A program made the position numbers and the translations under genes. Shown here piece after piece: positions 1-4,924 of a stretch of 7,564 bases of DNA. Every line of letters begins with the position of its first letter. Within the stretch, counting starts at the first letter, position 1. The notes below the pieces were generated by a model that was not told where the DNA came from, ran no database searches, and saw only the letters and a program-made list of their open reading frames with translations. The DNA comes from Lentzea sp. (GTDB taxonomy: Bacteria; Actinomycetota; Actinomycetes; Mycobacteriales; Pseudonocardiaceae): NCBI GenBank assembly GCA_030146905.1, contig JASLAV010000859.1, positions 1 through 7,564 of the forward strand, written 5' to 3'.

Positions 1-7
1 TGGGCAT

Positions 8-13
8 AAGGAG
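8..13 (+). promoter_or_regulatory. Shine-Dalgarno site of the M15-like gene
   Basis: AAGGAG lies 7 bases before the ATG at 21. It is a near-perfect match to the 16S 3' end and fixes the start of the first gene. The promoter must lie before the window. Confidence 0.85.
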
Positions 14-20
14 AAAGCAC

Positions 21-491
21 ATGTTCGTTCGCACGGTCGCAGCTGTGGTCGCGATGTTCGCCGCTCTGCTGATGGGCGCGTCGGTCGCGTCGGCGGCACC
101 GGCCAAGTACACCCACTCGCAGGCGACCGCGCAGCTGCGCGCCGCCGGCATCAGCTGGGCCTCCAGCGGCAACTGCAGCAACCGCAACCAGTCGAACTGC
201 ACCTCGTTCGAGCAGATCAACCAGACGACGATCGCGGGTGCCAAGACGTTCAAGAGCGCGTCGGGCTGCGCGCTGACCATCACCGGCGGTACGGAGACCG
301 GCCACGCGTCGGGCACGTACTCGCACTGGAACGGCTACAAGGTGGACTACCGGCTGTCCAGCTGCGTCACGAACTACATCAAGAGCAGCTTCTCGTCCAT
401 CGGCGGCAACAAGTGGAAGTCGAACGCGGGCAACATCTACTACCTCGAGTCGAACCACTGGGACGTCACGTACCACAACTGCGGGTGCTGA
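21..491 (+). CDS. Small secreted M15-type (D-Ala-D-Ala metallopeptidase-like) protein
   Basis: A 156-residue protein. Residues 1-25 form a Sec signal peptide: R4, a hydrophobic core at about 6-20, and ASA before cleavage near residue 25 or 26, so the product is probably exported. The mature part has the metal-site pattern of peptidase family M15: H102 followed by D109 (HxxxxxxD in SHWNGYKVD), then E143 and H146 (ExxH in LESNHWD). H102, D109 and H146 would bind zinc and E143 would be the catalytic base. Six cysteines (52, 60, 83, 115, 154, 156) could form three disulfides, fitting an extracellular protein. The protein is short for a D,D-carboxypeptidase and has only this domain. By family it would act on peptidoglycan peptides, but many close actinobacterial relatives are annotated only as hypothetical, so the substrate is unproven. 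The AAGGAG site supports the start. The next gene begins 44 bases after the stop, probably from its own promoter. Confidence 0.8.
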   Translation: MFVRTVAAVVAMFAALLMGASVASAAPAKYTHSQATAQLRAAGISWASSGNCSNRNQSNCTSFEQINQTTIAGAKTFKSASGCALTITGGTETGHASGTYSHWNGYKVDYRLSSCVTNYIKSSFSSIGGNKWKSNAGNIYYLESNHWDVTYHNCGC

Positions 492-498
492 GAACCTG

Positions 499-529
499 TT
501 GCCGAACCGGGGGTGAGGCCGGTAGTACT
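499..529 (+). promoter_or_regulatory. Candidate promoter of the LLM oxidoreductase (leaderless)
   Basis: TTGCCG (499-504) is separated by 18 bases from TAGTAC (523-528), followed by T529. Transcription starting about 7 bases further on would begin at the GTG start codon at 536. There is no Shine-Dalgarno sequence before that GTG, so a leaderless mRNA is plausible. The -10 match to TANNNT is imperfect: the sixth base is C and the T comes seventh. This is inferred from sequence only. Confidence 0.4.
506..523. repeat. Short inverted repeat in the LLM promoter spacer
   Basis: ACCGG (506-510) and CCGGT (519-523) are a perfect 5-base inverted repeat around 8 bases, placed between the candidate -35 and -10 boxes. 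It could be an operator or a weak end signal for the preceding gene. Such short GC repeats also arise by chance. Confidence 0.25.
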
Positions 530-535
530 TGTCGG

Positions 536-1294
536 GTGACCACACTCGGCGCTGTCTACCGGCCTCAGCTCCCCCCAGAGAACCTGCGTTCGGTCGTGCT
601 CGCCGCCGAGGAGTCCGGTGTGGACTCCCTGTGGCTGTGGGAGGACTGCTTCCTGGAGAGCGGCATCGCCGCCGCGTCCGCCGCACTGGCGTGGACGTCC
701 CGCCTGAAGGTCGGGGTGGGACTGCTGCCGGTGCCGTTGCGCAACGTCGCGCTGACCGCGATGGAGGCCGCGACGCTCGACCGGCTGTTCCCCGGACGCG
801 TCACCATCGGCATCGGGCACGGCGTGCAGGACTGGATGGGCCAGGTCGGTGCGCGGGTGTCCTCGCCGCTGACCCTCCTGCGCGAGTACACCCTGGCGCT
901 GAAGGCGCTGCTGGCGGGCGAACGCGTCACCACGGAGGGCCGGTACGTGAAGCTGAGCGGTGTGGCGCTCGACTGGCCGCCCGCCGCGCCCATGCCGATC
1001 CACGTGGGAGGGCTCGGCGTGAAGACACTGGACCTGGCGGGTGAGGTCGGTGACGCCACGATCCTCGACGCGTCGGCCGACCTGGACAGGGTCCGTGCCA
1101 TCAGGGCGTCCCGCGAGCACCCCGTGGTCGTCTACGTGGAGACCGACTCGCGCGACCGGGCGTTCGTCACGGACCTGGTCGCGCAGGTCGCCGAAGCGGG
1201 CGCGACCAGCGTGGTCCTGCAGCAGTCCGCCGCGAGCGAGGACCCCGAGGGGTTCGTGCGCTTCGTGGGGTCGCTCGAGCCGCCCAACCGCTGA
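536..1294 (+). CDS. LLM class flavin/F420-dependent oxidoreductase
   Basis: A 252-residue protein of the luciferase-like monooxygenase fold (LLM, the family of bacterial luciferase and F420-dependent methylene-tetrahydromethanopterin reductase). Visible hallmarks are an N-terminal strand and helix ending in AEESGVDSLWLWED (about 24-37), VGVGLLPVPLRN (59-70), ATLDRLFPGRVTIGIGHG (79-96, the family's 'A.LD.LS.GR..LG.G' motif), the LL.G..V...G.Y segment (125-137) and MPIHVGG (153-159), a phosphate-binding-type turn. Members use FMN or F420; this sequence does not decide which, nor the substrate. It is shorter than the usual 300-350 residues, with a compressed C-terminal half, but the barrel motifs are in order and there is no sign of a frameshift. 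I chose GTG 536 because homology begins immediately after it and the -10-like TA sits 13 bases upstream. The frame is open back to 413, but that part overlaps the secreted-protein gene and has no LLM features. The SRPBCC gene follows after 39 bases. Confidence 0.85.
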   Translation: MTTLGAVYRPQLPPENLRSVVLAAEESGVDSLWLWEDCFLESGIAAASAALAWTSRLKVGVGLLPVPLRNVALTAMEAATLDRLFPGRVTIGIGHGVQDWMGQVGARVSSPLTLLREYTLALKALLAGERVTTEGRYVKLSGVALDWPPAAPMPIHVGGLGVKTLDLAGEVGDATILDASADLDRVRAIRASREHPVVVYVETDSRDRAFVTDLVAQVAEAGATSVVLQQSAASEDPEGFVRFVGSLEPPNR

Positions 1295-1303
1295 GTCGGA
1301 TTG

Positions 1304-1320
1304 CCCGCTGGCGCAGCGGG
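1304..1320. repeat. Inverted repeat upstream of the SRPBCC gene
   Basis: CCCGCT (1304-1309) and AGCGGG (1315-1320) form a perfect 6-base inverted repeat with a 5-base loop. It lies 9 bases after the LLM stop and directly abuts the -10-like TACCTCT. It may be an operator over the SRPBCC promoter or a short U-less hairpin ending the LLM transcript. Confidence 0.4.
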
Positions 1321-1327
1321 TACCTCT
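1321..1327 (+). promoter_or_regulatory. Candidate -10 element of the SRPBCC gene (leaderless)
   Basis: TACCTCT sits with its TA exactly 13 bases before the GTG at 1334, the same spacing as TAGTACT before the LLM GTG. There is no Shine-Dalgarno site. A convincing -35 box is missing: TTGCCC at 1301-1306 is only 14 bases away. Confidence 0.3.
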
Positions 1328-1333
1328 GTGGGC

Positions 1334-1777
1334 GTGGCTGAGGTTTCTCTGAACGTCGAAGCGCCCGTGGACGCCGTGTGGGCTGTGCTCGCCGATGGCT
1401 GGTCCTACTCGGGATGGGTGGTCGGCGCGTCGCACATCCGTGACGTGGACGCCGCCTGGCCGGAGCCCGGCTCACGGATCCACCACAGCGTGGGCCCGTG
1501 GCCGATGACCATCGAGGACACCACCGGGGTGGTGCGCTGCGAGCCGAACCGCCTGCTCGAGCTGGACGCTCGGTTGTGGCCGATCGGTGCCGCCCGGATC
1601 ACGTTCACCCTGACGGCGCGGTCCGAGCGGCTCACCGAGGTGCACATGGCGGAGCGGGCGGTGCGCGGCCCGACGAAGCTCATGCCGAACGTCGTGCAGG
1701 ACGTCCTGCTGACGCCGCGCAACCGGGAGACCCTCCAGCGCCTGAACGCGCTGGCCAAGGGCCGCGCGTCCGGGTAG
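1334..1777 (+). CDS. SRPBCC family (polyketide cyclase/dehydrase-like) protein
   Basis: A 147-residue single-domain protein of the START/Bet v 1-like SRPBCC superfamily, which binds small hydrophobic ligands in a deep helix-grip cavity. The opening is typical: a first strand (EVSLNVEAPVDAVWAVLAD, 3-21) with the 'APVDAVW' turn into the first helix, then the 'W..WV.G' segment (23-31), PGSRIHHSVGPWPM (45-58), a 'V..CEPNRLLELDARLWP' strand pair (67-83), ARITFTLTA (87-95) and T101EVHM. A long C-terminal helix (about 120-143) would cap the cavity. The ligand and any catalytic role cannot be read. Cytoplasmic: no signal peptide or membrane segment. I chose GTG 1334; the in-frame GTG 1328 is the alternative, adding two residues. 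The stop lies 7 bases from the stop of the convergent FAD oxidoreductase. That pairing, with the LLM gene upstream, hints at related small-molecule chemistry but does not prove it. Confidence 0.82.
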   Translation: MAEVSLNVEAPVDAVWAVLADGWSYSGWVVGASHIRDVDAAWPEPGSRIHHSVGPWPMTIEDTTGVVRCEPNRLLELDARLWPIGAARITFTLTARSERLTEVHMAERAVRGPTKLMPNVVQDVLLTPRNRETLQRLNALAKGRASG

Positions 1778-1807
1778 CGCCCGCTCAGTAGATCGCTTTG
1801 TGGGCGC
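1777..1807. terminator. Possible bidirectional U-less hairpin between convergent genes
   Basis: GCGCCCGC (1777-1784) can pair with GTGGGCGC (1800-1807), giving 7 Watson-Crick pairs and one G-T pair around a 15-base loop. The hairpin begins in the SRPBCC stop codon and covers the stop codon and last codons of the opposing gene. No T-run follows on either strand, so termination here would be of the U-less type proposed for actinobacteria. Weak evidence. Confidence 0.3.
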
Positions 1808-3323
1808 CCTGGACCAACGCCCGGTACAGGCCGCCCGCCGCCCCCCACCGGGCAAGAGCCGCGCGTGCCGCGTTCGCGCCCGACGCGCCGTGCACGCCGC
1901 CGCCCGGCCACGCCGAGCACCCCGCCAGGTAGAGGCGGTCGAACGGCGTGTCCGCGCGGCCGAGGCCCGGCACCGGCCGGAAGATCAGCTGCTGGTGGAT
2001 GGCGCTCGTGCCGCCGTTGACGGAGCCGACCTCGTCAGGGCCGAGCACCGAGCGGCCGATGATGCGGGAGCGGAAGCCGGGGGCGTGGTCCTCGATCATC
2101 TGCTCGATGCGGTCGGCGCGGCGCTTCAGCCTGTCCGGCGTCCAAGTCGCGCTCAGCGGCACGTGGGTGTACGCCCAGGCTGCCTCGGTGCCGGCGGGGG
2201 AGCGCGTCGGGTCTGTCGTCGTCATCTGTCCCATGAGGACGAACGGGTTGCGCGGCAGCTTGCCGCACGCCAGCTCGTGGGCGGTGGTGGCCAGGCCGTT
2301 GACGTCACCGCCGAGGTGGACGGTGCCCGCCTTCGAGGCTTCGGGGTTGGTCCACGGGATCGGGCCCGACAGCGCCCAGTCGACCTTGATGGTGTCGGCG
2401 TCCCACTGGAACTTCCGCAGGTCCTCCGCGAGCTTCGCGGGTAGCGCGTCGGCGCCGATCAGGTCCAGGTAGAGCTTCGGTGCGGGGACGTCCGCCAGGA
2501 CCGCACGGCGTGCGCGCACGACGGAACCGTCTTCCAGACGTACGCCAACGGCGACACCGCGCGCGTGCAGCACGCCGGTGACCTTCGCGTTCGTCTCGAC
2601 GCGTCCGCCGAAACGGCGCACGAGCGACGCGGCCAGCTCGCCCGCGCCGCCGCGGGGCACCGGGTTGCCGACGTCCTGGGCGAGCATGGCCAGCAGCCAG
2701 CCGAAGCCCGCGCCGCCGGCCTGGTCCGGACCGAGGTCCGTGTGCATCGTGTTGCCCGCCAGCAGCACACGGGCGCCTTCGCCCTCGAAGAGCTCCTCGC
2801 CCAGACGGCGCACGGGCAACGTCAGCGTGCGCGCCAGGCGGAGAGCGTCGCCGATGCCGGCGGTCTTGAGCAGCGACAGGGCGCCGCGCACCGGCGGGAA
2901 GGGACGCATCAGCGATTCGAGCACGGCGTCCCGCACGGCCATCCAGCGCGCGTGCTCCGCCTGCCACCTGTCGGCGTCCGCGTGGGCGAACGCGCCGACC
3001 GACTTCGCCGTGGTCTCGACATCACGGGACAGCAGTGCCACGCGGTCGTCCGGTAACACGTGGGCCAGCACGGCCGGTGCGTGCTGCCACTGCACGTCGA
3101 GGTTCAACGCGCCGATGACCGGCGATCCCAGCCCGAGGGGGTAGAACGCGCTGTAGACGTCGTTGGTGAAGCCCGGCGCGGTGATCTCGGCCGACGCCAC
3201 GGCGCCGCCGGGGGTATCGCGCTGCTCCAGCACCAGCACGTCCCAGCCCGCGTCCGCCAGCAGGGTCGCGGCGACCAGGCCGTTCGGGCCGGAGCCGATG
3301 ACGACAGCGTCGACCTCTTTCAC
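1785..3323 (-). CDS. FAD/NAD(P)-dependent oxidoreductase, CrtI/PYROXD2-like
   Basis: A 512-residue flavoprotein of the phytoene desaturase-related group (COG1233 type), resembling the PYROXD2 branch. The N-terminus is a Rossmann FAD-binding fold: VVIGSGPNGLVAA with G10, G12 and G15, ending at E33 (VLVLEQRD), which would bind the FAD ribose, then the PGGAV turn (38-42). The C-terminus has the second FAD signature, LYLAGCSAWPGGGVHGASG (465-483). The middle holds the variable substrate domain. Length fits the family. Such enzymes oxidise or isomerise hydrophobic substrates, but no carotenoid genes (such as a phytoene synthase) are in view, so naming it crtI would be unsafe. The start is GTG, 6 bases after GGGAGG at 3330-3335. 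It overlaps the stop of the SDR gene by 4 bases (GTGA), so it is the last gene of a coupled three-gene operon. Substrate unknown; family assignment firm. Confidence 0.88.
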   Translation of the reverse strand: MKEVDAVVIGSGPNGLVAATLLADAGWDVLVLEQRDTPGGAVASAEITAPGFTNDVYSAFYPLGLGSPVIGALNLDVQWQHAPAVLAHVLPDDRVALLSRDVETTAKSVGAFAHADADRWQAEHARWMAVRDAVLESLMRPFPPVRGALSLLKTAGIGDALRLARTLTLPVRRLGEELFEGEGARVLLAGNTMHTDLGPDQAGGAGFGWLLAMLAQDVGNPVPRGGAGELAASLVRRFGGRVETNAKVTGVLHARGVAVGVRLEDGSVVRARRAVLADVPAPKLYLDLIGADALPAKLAEDLRKFQWDADTIKVDWALSGPIPWTNPEASKAGTVHLGGDVNGLATTAHELACGKLPRNPFVLMGQMTTTDPTRSPAGTEAAWAYTHVPLSATWTPDRLKRRADRIEQMIEDHAPGFRSRIIGRSVLGPDEVGSVNGGTSAIHQQLIFRPVPGLGRADTPFDRLYLAGCSAWPGGGVHGASGANAARAALARWGAAGGLYRALVQGAHKAIY

Positions 3324-4183
3324 GCACGTCCTCCCATCGCCGTGACGACCTCGCGCAGGACATCACGCGCGTCGTGTTCTGGCCACCATTCCAGATCCTC
3401 GTGCGCCCGTGTGGTCCGCACCAGCGGTGCCTGGTCGGCCATGCGCACCCACTCGGGCGTCAACGGCTGCAACCGCATCTTCGCCGTCGCGCCCGCGAGC
3501 TTCTCGACCAGCGGATACGGCACCGGCAACCGGCCGGCGCCGACGCGTTCGGCGATCATCGGCGCGGTCAGCACCGGCTCAGAGGCGAGGTTGAAGGCAC
3601 CCAGCGCCTTGCGGCGGATGATCTCCACGATCGCGCGCGCCACGTCGTCGGAGTGCACGAGCTGCAGCCGCAGGCCGTTCCACAGCGGGATCGGCAGGTA
3701 CGGCAACAGCTTCGGCGGCAGCAACGGGCTGAGCAGCCACCGCCGAAGCTGCGGTGCCGCGGACGCCTGTCCGATGCCGCACGGCCTGATGACCGTGCAC
3801 GGCAACGGATAGCGGCGCAGCATCGCCTCCAACTGCACCTTGTGCATGCTGTACGAGTTGCCGGGAATCCCGGTCAGCGCCCACGACTCGTCGATCCTGG
3901 ACCAGCGTGACGCAGGTGCGTACGCCGCCACCGACGACGCCACGACCAGATGGCCGACCTCTTCTTTGACGCACGCCGCGAGGACGTGCTCACTGCCGTC
4001 GAGGTTCGTCCCTCGGTCGGTCGGCTTGATCGCCCACGCCAGGTGCACGACGACGTCGGCACCTCGGATGGCGTCCCGCAACGACGACAGCGCGCGCACG
4101 TCCACACCGACGTCCTCGAACTCGATGTGACGGCGCAGCGCTGTGCCGACGTTGCCGGATCCGCCGGTGACGACGATCCTCAC
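3320..4183 (-). CDS. NAD-dependent epimerase/dehydratase (atypical extended SDR)
   Basis: A 287-residue Rossmann-fold protein of the extended short-chain dehydrogenase/reductase (NAD-epimerase) family. The N-terminus has the dinucleotide motif TGGSGNVG (G7xxG10xxG13), followed by ADVVVHLAW (42-50), the family's D-hhHLA element. VVASSVAAY (80-88) provides the catalytic Ser (83 or 84), and Y111SMHK115 is the catalytic YxxxK pair. VIRPCGIG (131-138) and a H177SDDVARAI segment, where epimerases commonly carry HVDD, complete the pattern, so an active NAD(P)-dependent enzyme is likely. The C-terminal substrate region is short, as in atypical extended SDRs acting on small molecules or sugars; no substrate is evident. 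The GTG start is 7 bases after AAGG (4191-4194) and overlaps the hemerythrin-like gene's stop as GTGA. The gene's own stop overlaps the start of the FAD oxidoreductase in the same way. This tight coupling suggests that the three products are needed together. Confidence 0.87.
   Translation of the reverse strand: MRIVVTGGSGNVGTALRRHIEFEDVGVDVRALSSLRDAIRGADVVVHLAWAIKPTDRGTNLDGSEHVLAACVKEEVGHLVVASSVAAYAPASRWSRIDESWALTGIPGNSYSMHKVQLEAMLRRYPLPCTVIRPCGIGQASAAPQLRRWLLSPLLPPKLLPYLPIPLWNGLRLQLVHSDDVARAIVEIIRRKALGAFNLASEPVLTAPMIAERVGAGRLPVPYPLVEKLAGATAKMRLQPLTPEWVRMADQAPLVRTTRAHEDLEWWPEHDARDVLREVVTAMGGRA
3330..3335 (-). promoter_or_regulatory. Shine-Dalgarno site of the FAD oxidoreductase gene
   Basis: GGGAGG on the minus strand, 6 bases before the GTG at 3323 and inside the end of the SDR gene. 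It confirms GTG as the start and fits re-initiation by ribosomes finishing the SDR. Confidence 0.75.
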
Positions 4184-4719
4184 CCGAGCACCTTGCGGAT
4201 CGCGTCACGCGCCTTGTCCACCACCGCGACGACCGGGCCGAGAGCCAGGTTCGCGATGGGACTCTCCACGCCGGGGTGCGGGCGCGTGGGCGCGATCGCC
4301 TCGGCGGCCTCCACGGCCTTCGCCATGCGTTCGAGTCGTTCCTGGTCGTACGCCTCGCGCAGCAGTGGGAACTCCATCTGCTCCTCGTGCTCCGCGTGCG
4401 CGAGGACGTCGTCGCGAAGCTGCACGAGCAGGGTGTCGAAGCCCTCGGCATCGGGCCCGATGCTGTCCATCGTGCTGAGGAGTTCCTTCGCGCGGTGTTC
4501 CTCCGCCACGCGTGCGTCGACGATCGGCTCGCCACCGTTCACGCGCTTGACGGCGGGGTGGACGATCTCCTCCTCGGCGGTCTCGTGGATGGAGAGAAGC
4601 CGCACGAGCTGGTGCCACGCTTCCTTGCGTTCGTCCCCGGTAGCCGTCTCCAGCTCGGTGAAGAGCGTCCGGATGTTCGTGTGCTGGCGGTGCAGAAGGG
4701 TGATCACGTCATCAGCCAT
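4180..4719 (-). CDS. Hemerythrin (HHE) domain-containing protein
   Basis: A 179-residue, mostly helical protein with a hemerythrin-type cation-binding domain at about 1-120. The ligand pattern is complete to the eye: H13 (LLHRQH), H45 with E49 (IHETAEEEIVHP), H75 (EEHRAKEL), and H108 with E112 (HAEHEEQMEFP). Both HxxxE pairs are followed at the usual distance by a P (55 and 118). The domain normally binds a di-iron centre and handles oxygen, nitric oxide, peroxide or iron. Residues 121-179 add an Ala-rich helix, a Pro linker (RPHPG, 146-150) and a short helical tail that is not part of the core. Cytoplasmic. It starts at ATG 4719 with only a weak GGGG in place of a Shine-Dalgarno site. A SigB/SigF-like promoter ends about 10 bases upstream, so the mRNA may be nearly leaderless. 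It is the first gene of the operon and overlaps the SDR gene as GTGA. Metal and substrate are inferred from the family. Confidence 0.88.
   Translation of the reverse strand: MADDVITLLHRQHTNIRTLFTELETATGDERKEAWHQLVRLLSIHETAEEEIVHPAVKRVNGGEPIVDARVAEEHRAKELLSTMDSIGPDAEGFDTLLVQLRDDVLAHAEHEEQMEFPLLREAYDQERLERMAKAVEAAEAIAPTRPHPGVESPIANLALGPVVAVVDKARDAIRKVLG
4191..4194 (-). promoter_or_regulatory. Shine-Dalgarno site of the SDR gene
   Basis: AAGG (in AAGGTG) on the minus strand, 7 bases before the GTG at 4183, inside the last codons of the hemerythrin-like gene. It supports the GTGA-overlapping start. Confidence 0.55.
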
Positions 4720-4728
4720 GCGCCCCGG

Positions 4729-4752
4729 ATACCCGAAATGCGGAAGACAACC
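4729..4752 (-). promoter_or_regulatory. Candidate SigB/SigF-type promoter of the hemerythrin operon
   Basis: On the minus strand GGTT (4752-4749), a 14-base spacer and GGGTAT (4734-4729) match the Streptomyces SigB-family consensus GNNT-N14-16-GGGTA(C/T). The mycobacterial SigF consensus is related. Transcription would begin about 2-4 bases before the ATG at 4719, giving an almost leaderless mRNA. General-stress control would suit a di-iron/redox operon. This is inferred from sequence alone. A SigA reading (TTGTCT with TATCCG) has too short a spacer. Confidence 0.5.
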
Positions 4753-4767
4753 CCGTGTCTCATTTCG
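4734..4767. repeat. Interrupted dyad overlapping the operon promoter
   Basis: CGAAATG (4734-4740) pairs with CATTTCG (4761-4767). Inside it AGACA (4745-4749) pairs with TGTCT (4756-4760) around ACCCCG. Together they give 12 pairs with a 4-base bulge (CGGA) on one side. The dyad covers the -35 and spacer of the SigB-like promoter and touches its -10, so a protein bound here would affect that promoter. Confidence 0.5.
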
Positions 4768-4779
4768 TTCGGTACCGAA
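4768..4779. promoter_or_regulatory. Perfect 12-base palindrome, candidate operator
   Basis: TTCGGTACCGAA is a perfect palindrome in the divergent spacer. It starts directly at the end of the interrupted dyad and lies about 16 bases upstream of the candidate -35 of the hemerythrin operon. It is a plausible site for a dimeric regulator, acting on the operon, the divergent lipoprotein gene or both. The regulator is unknown. Confidence 0.45.
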
Positions 4780-4875
4780 GAGCTAGCACACCCGGTAATG
4801 CGGCGGTAGTCACATGAACCTTTCAGATCTGTGTTCCGTAGCACATAAGGGGCCATTGCCAGGGCCTCCACCCAA

Positions 4876-4895
4876 TACTGAGCTACCGCTTAGTA
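4876..4895 (+). promoter_or_regulatory. Small hairpin upstream of the lipoprotein start
   Basis: TACTGAG (4876-4882) and CTTAGTA (4889-4895) pair with one G-T wobble around a 6-base loop, 17 bases before the Shine-Dalgarno site of the substrate-binding lipoprotein. It could be a leader RNA hairpin or a DNA operator. I see no clear -35/-10 pair for this gene in the spacer. Confidence 0.3.
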
Positions 4896-4912
4896 CGCCT
4901 GGATCTGTGGAC

Positions 4913-4917
4913 AAGGA
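4913..4917 (+). promoter_or_regulatory. Shine-Dalgarno site of the substrate-binding lipoprotein
   Basis: AAGGA lies 7 bases before ATG 4925. It decides between that ATG and the upstream in-frame candidates GTG 4907 and ATG 4814. Confidence 0.7.
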
Positions 4918-4924
4918 CGCCTGC

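Noticed and set aside
413..535. Upstream extension of the LLM oxidoreductase to 413
   Set aside because: This part lies in another frame of the secreted-protein gene and has no LLM features; homology begins just after GTG 536.
1301..1306. TTGCCC as the -35 box of the SRPBCC gene
   Set aside because: Only 14 bases separate it from the -10-like TACCTCT, too short for a normal SigA promoter, and it overlaps the inverted repeat.
440..1435. Long minus-strand open frame (331 codons) opposite the LLM gene
   Set aside because: It overlaps well-supported plus-strand genes, has Arg/His/Gly-rich composition typical of antisense frames in high-GC DNA, and shows no recognisable domain.
1785..3323. Carotenoid biosynthesis cluster (crtI)
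   Set aside because: The protein is only broadly CrtI-related, and no phytoene synthase, cyclase or prenyl transferase gene is present; the partners are a hemerythrin-like protein and an SDR.
4781..4830. Short palindromes GCTAGC and AGATCT in the divergent spacer
   Set aside because: Six-base palindromes are expected by chance and show no link to other signals.
4814..4924. Earlier start (ATG 4814 or GTG 4907) for the substrate-binding lipoprotein
   Set aside because: The lipoprotein signal peptide begins at ATG 4925, which has an AAGGA site at the right distance. Longer forms would bury the leader behind a Pro-rich segment.
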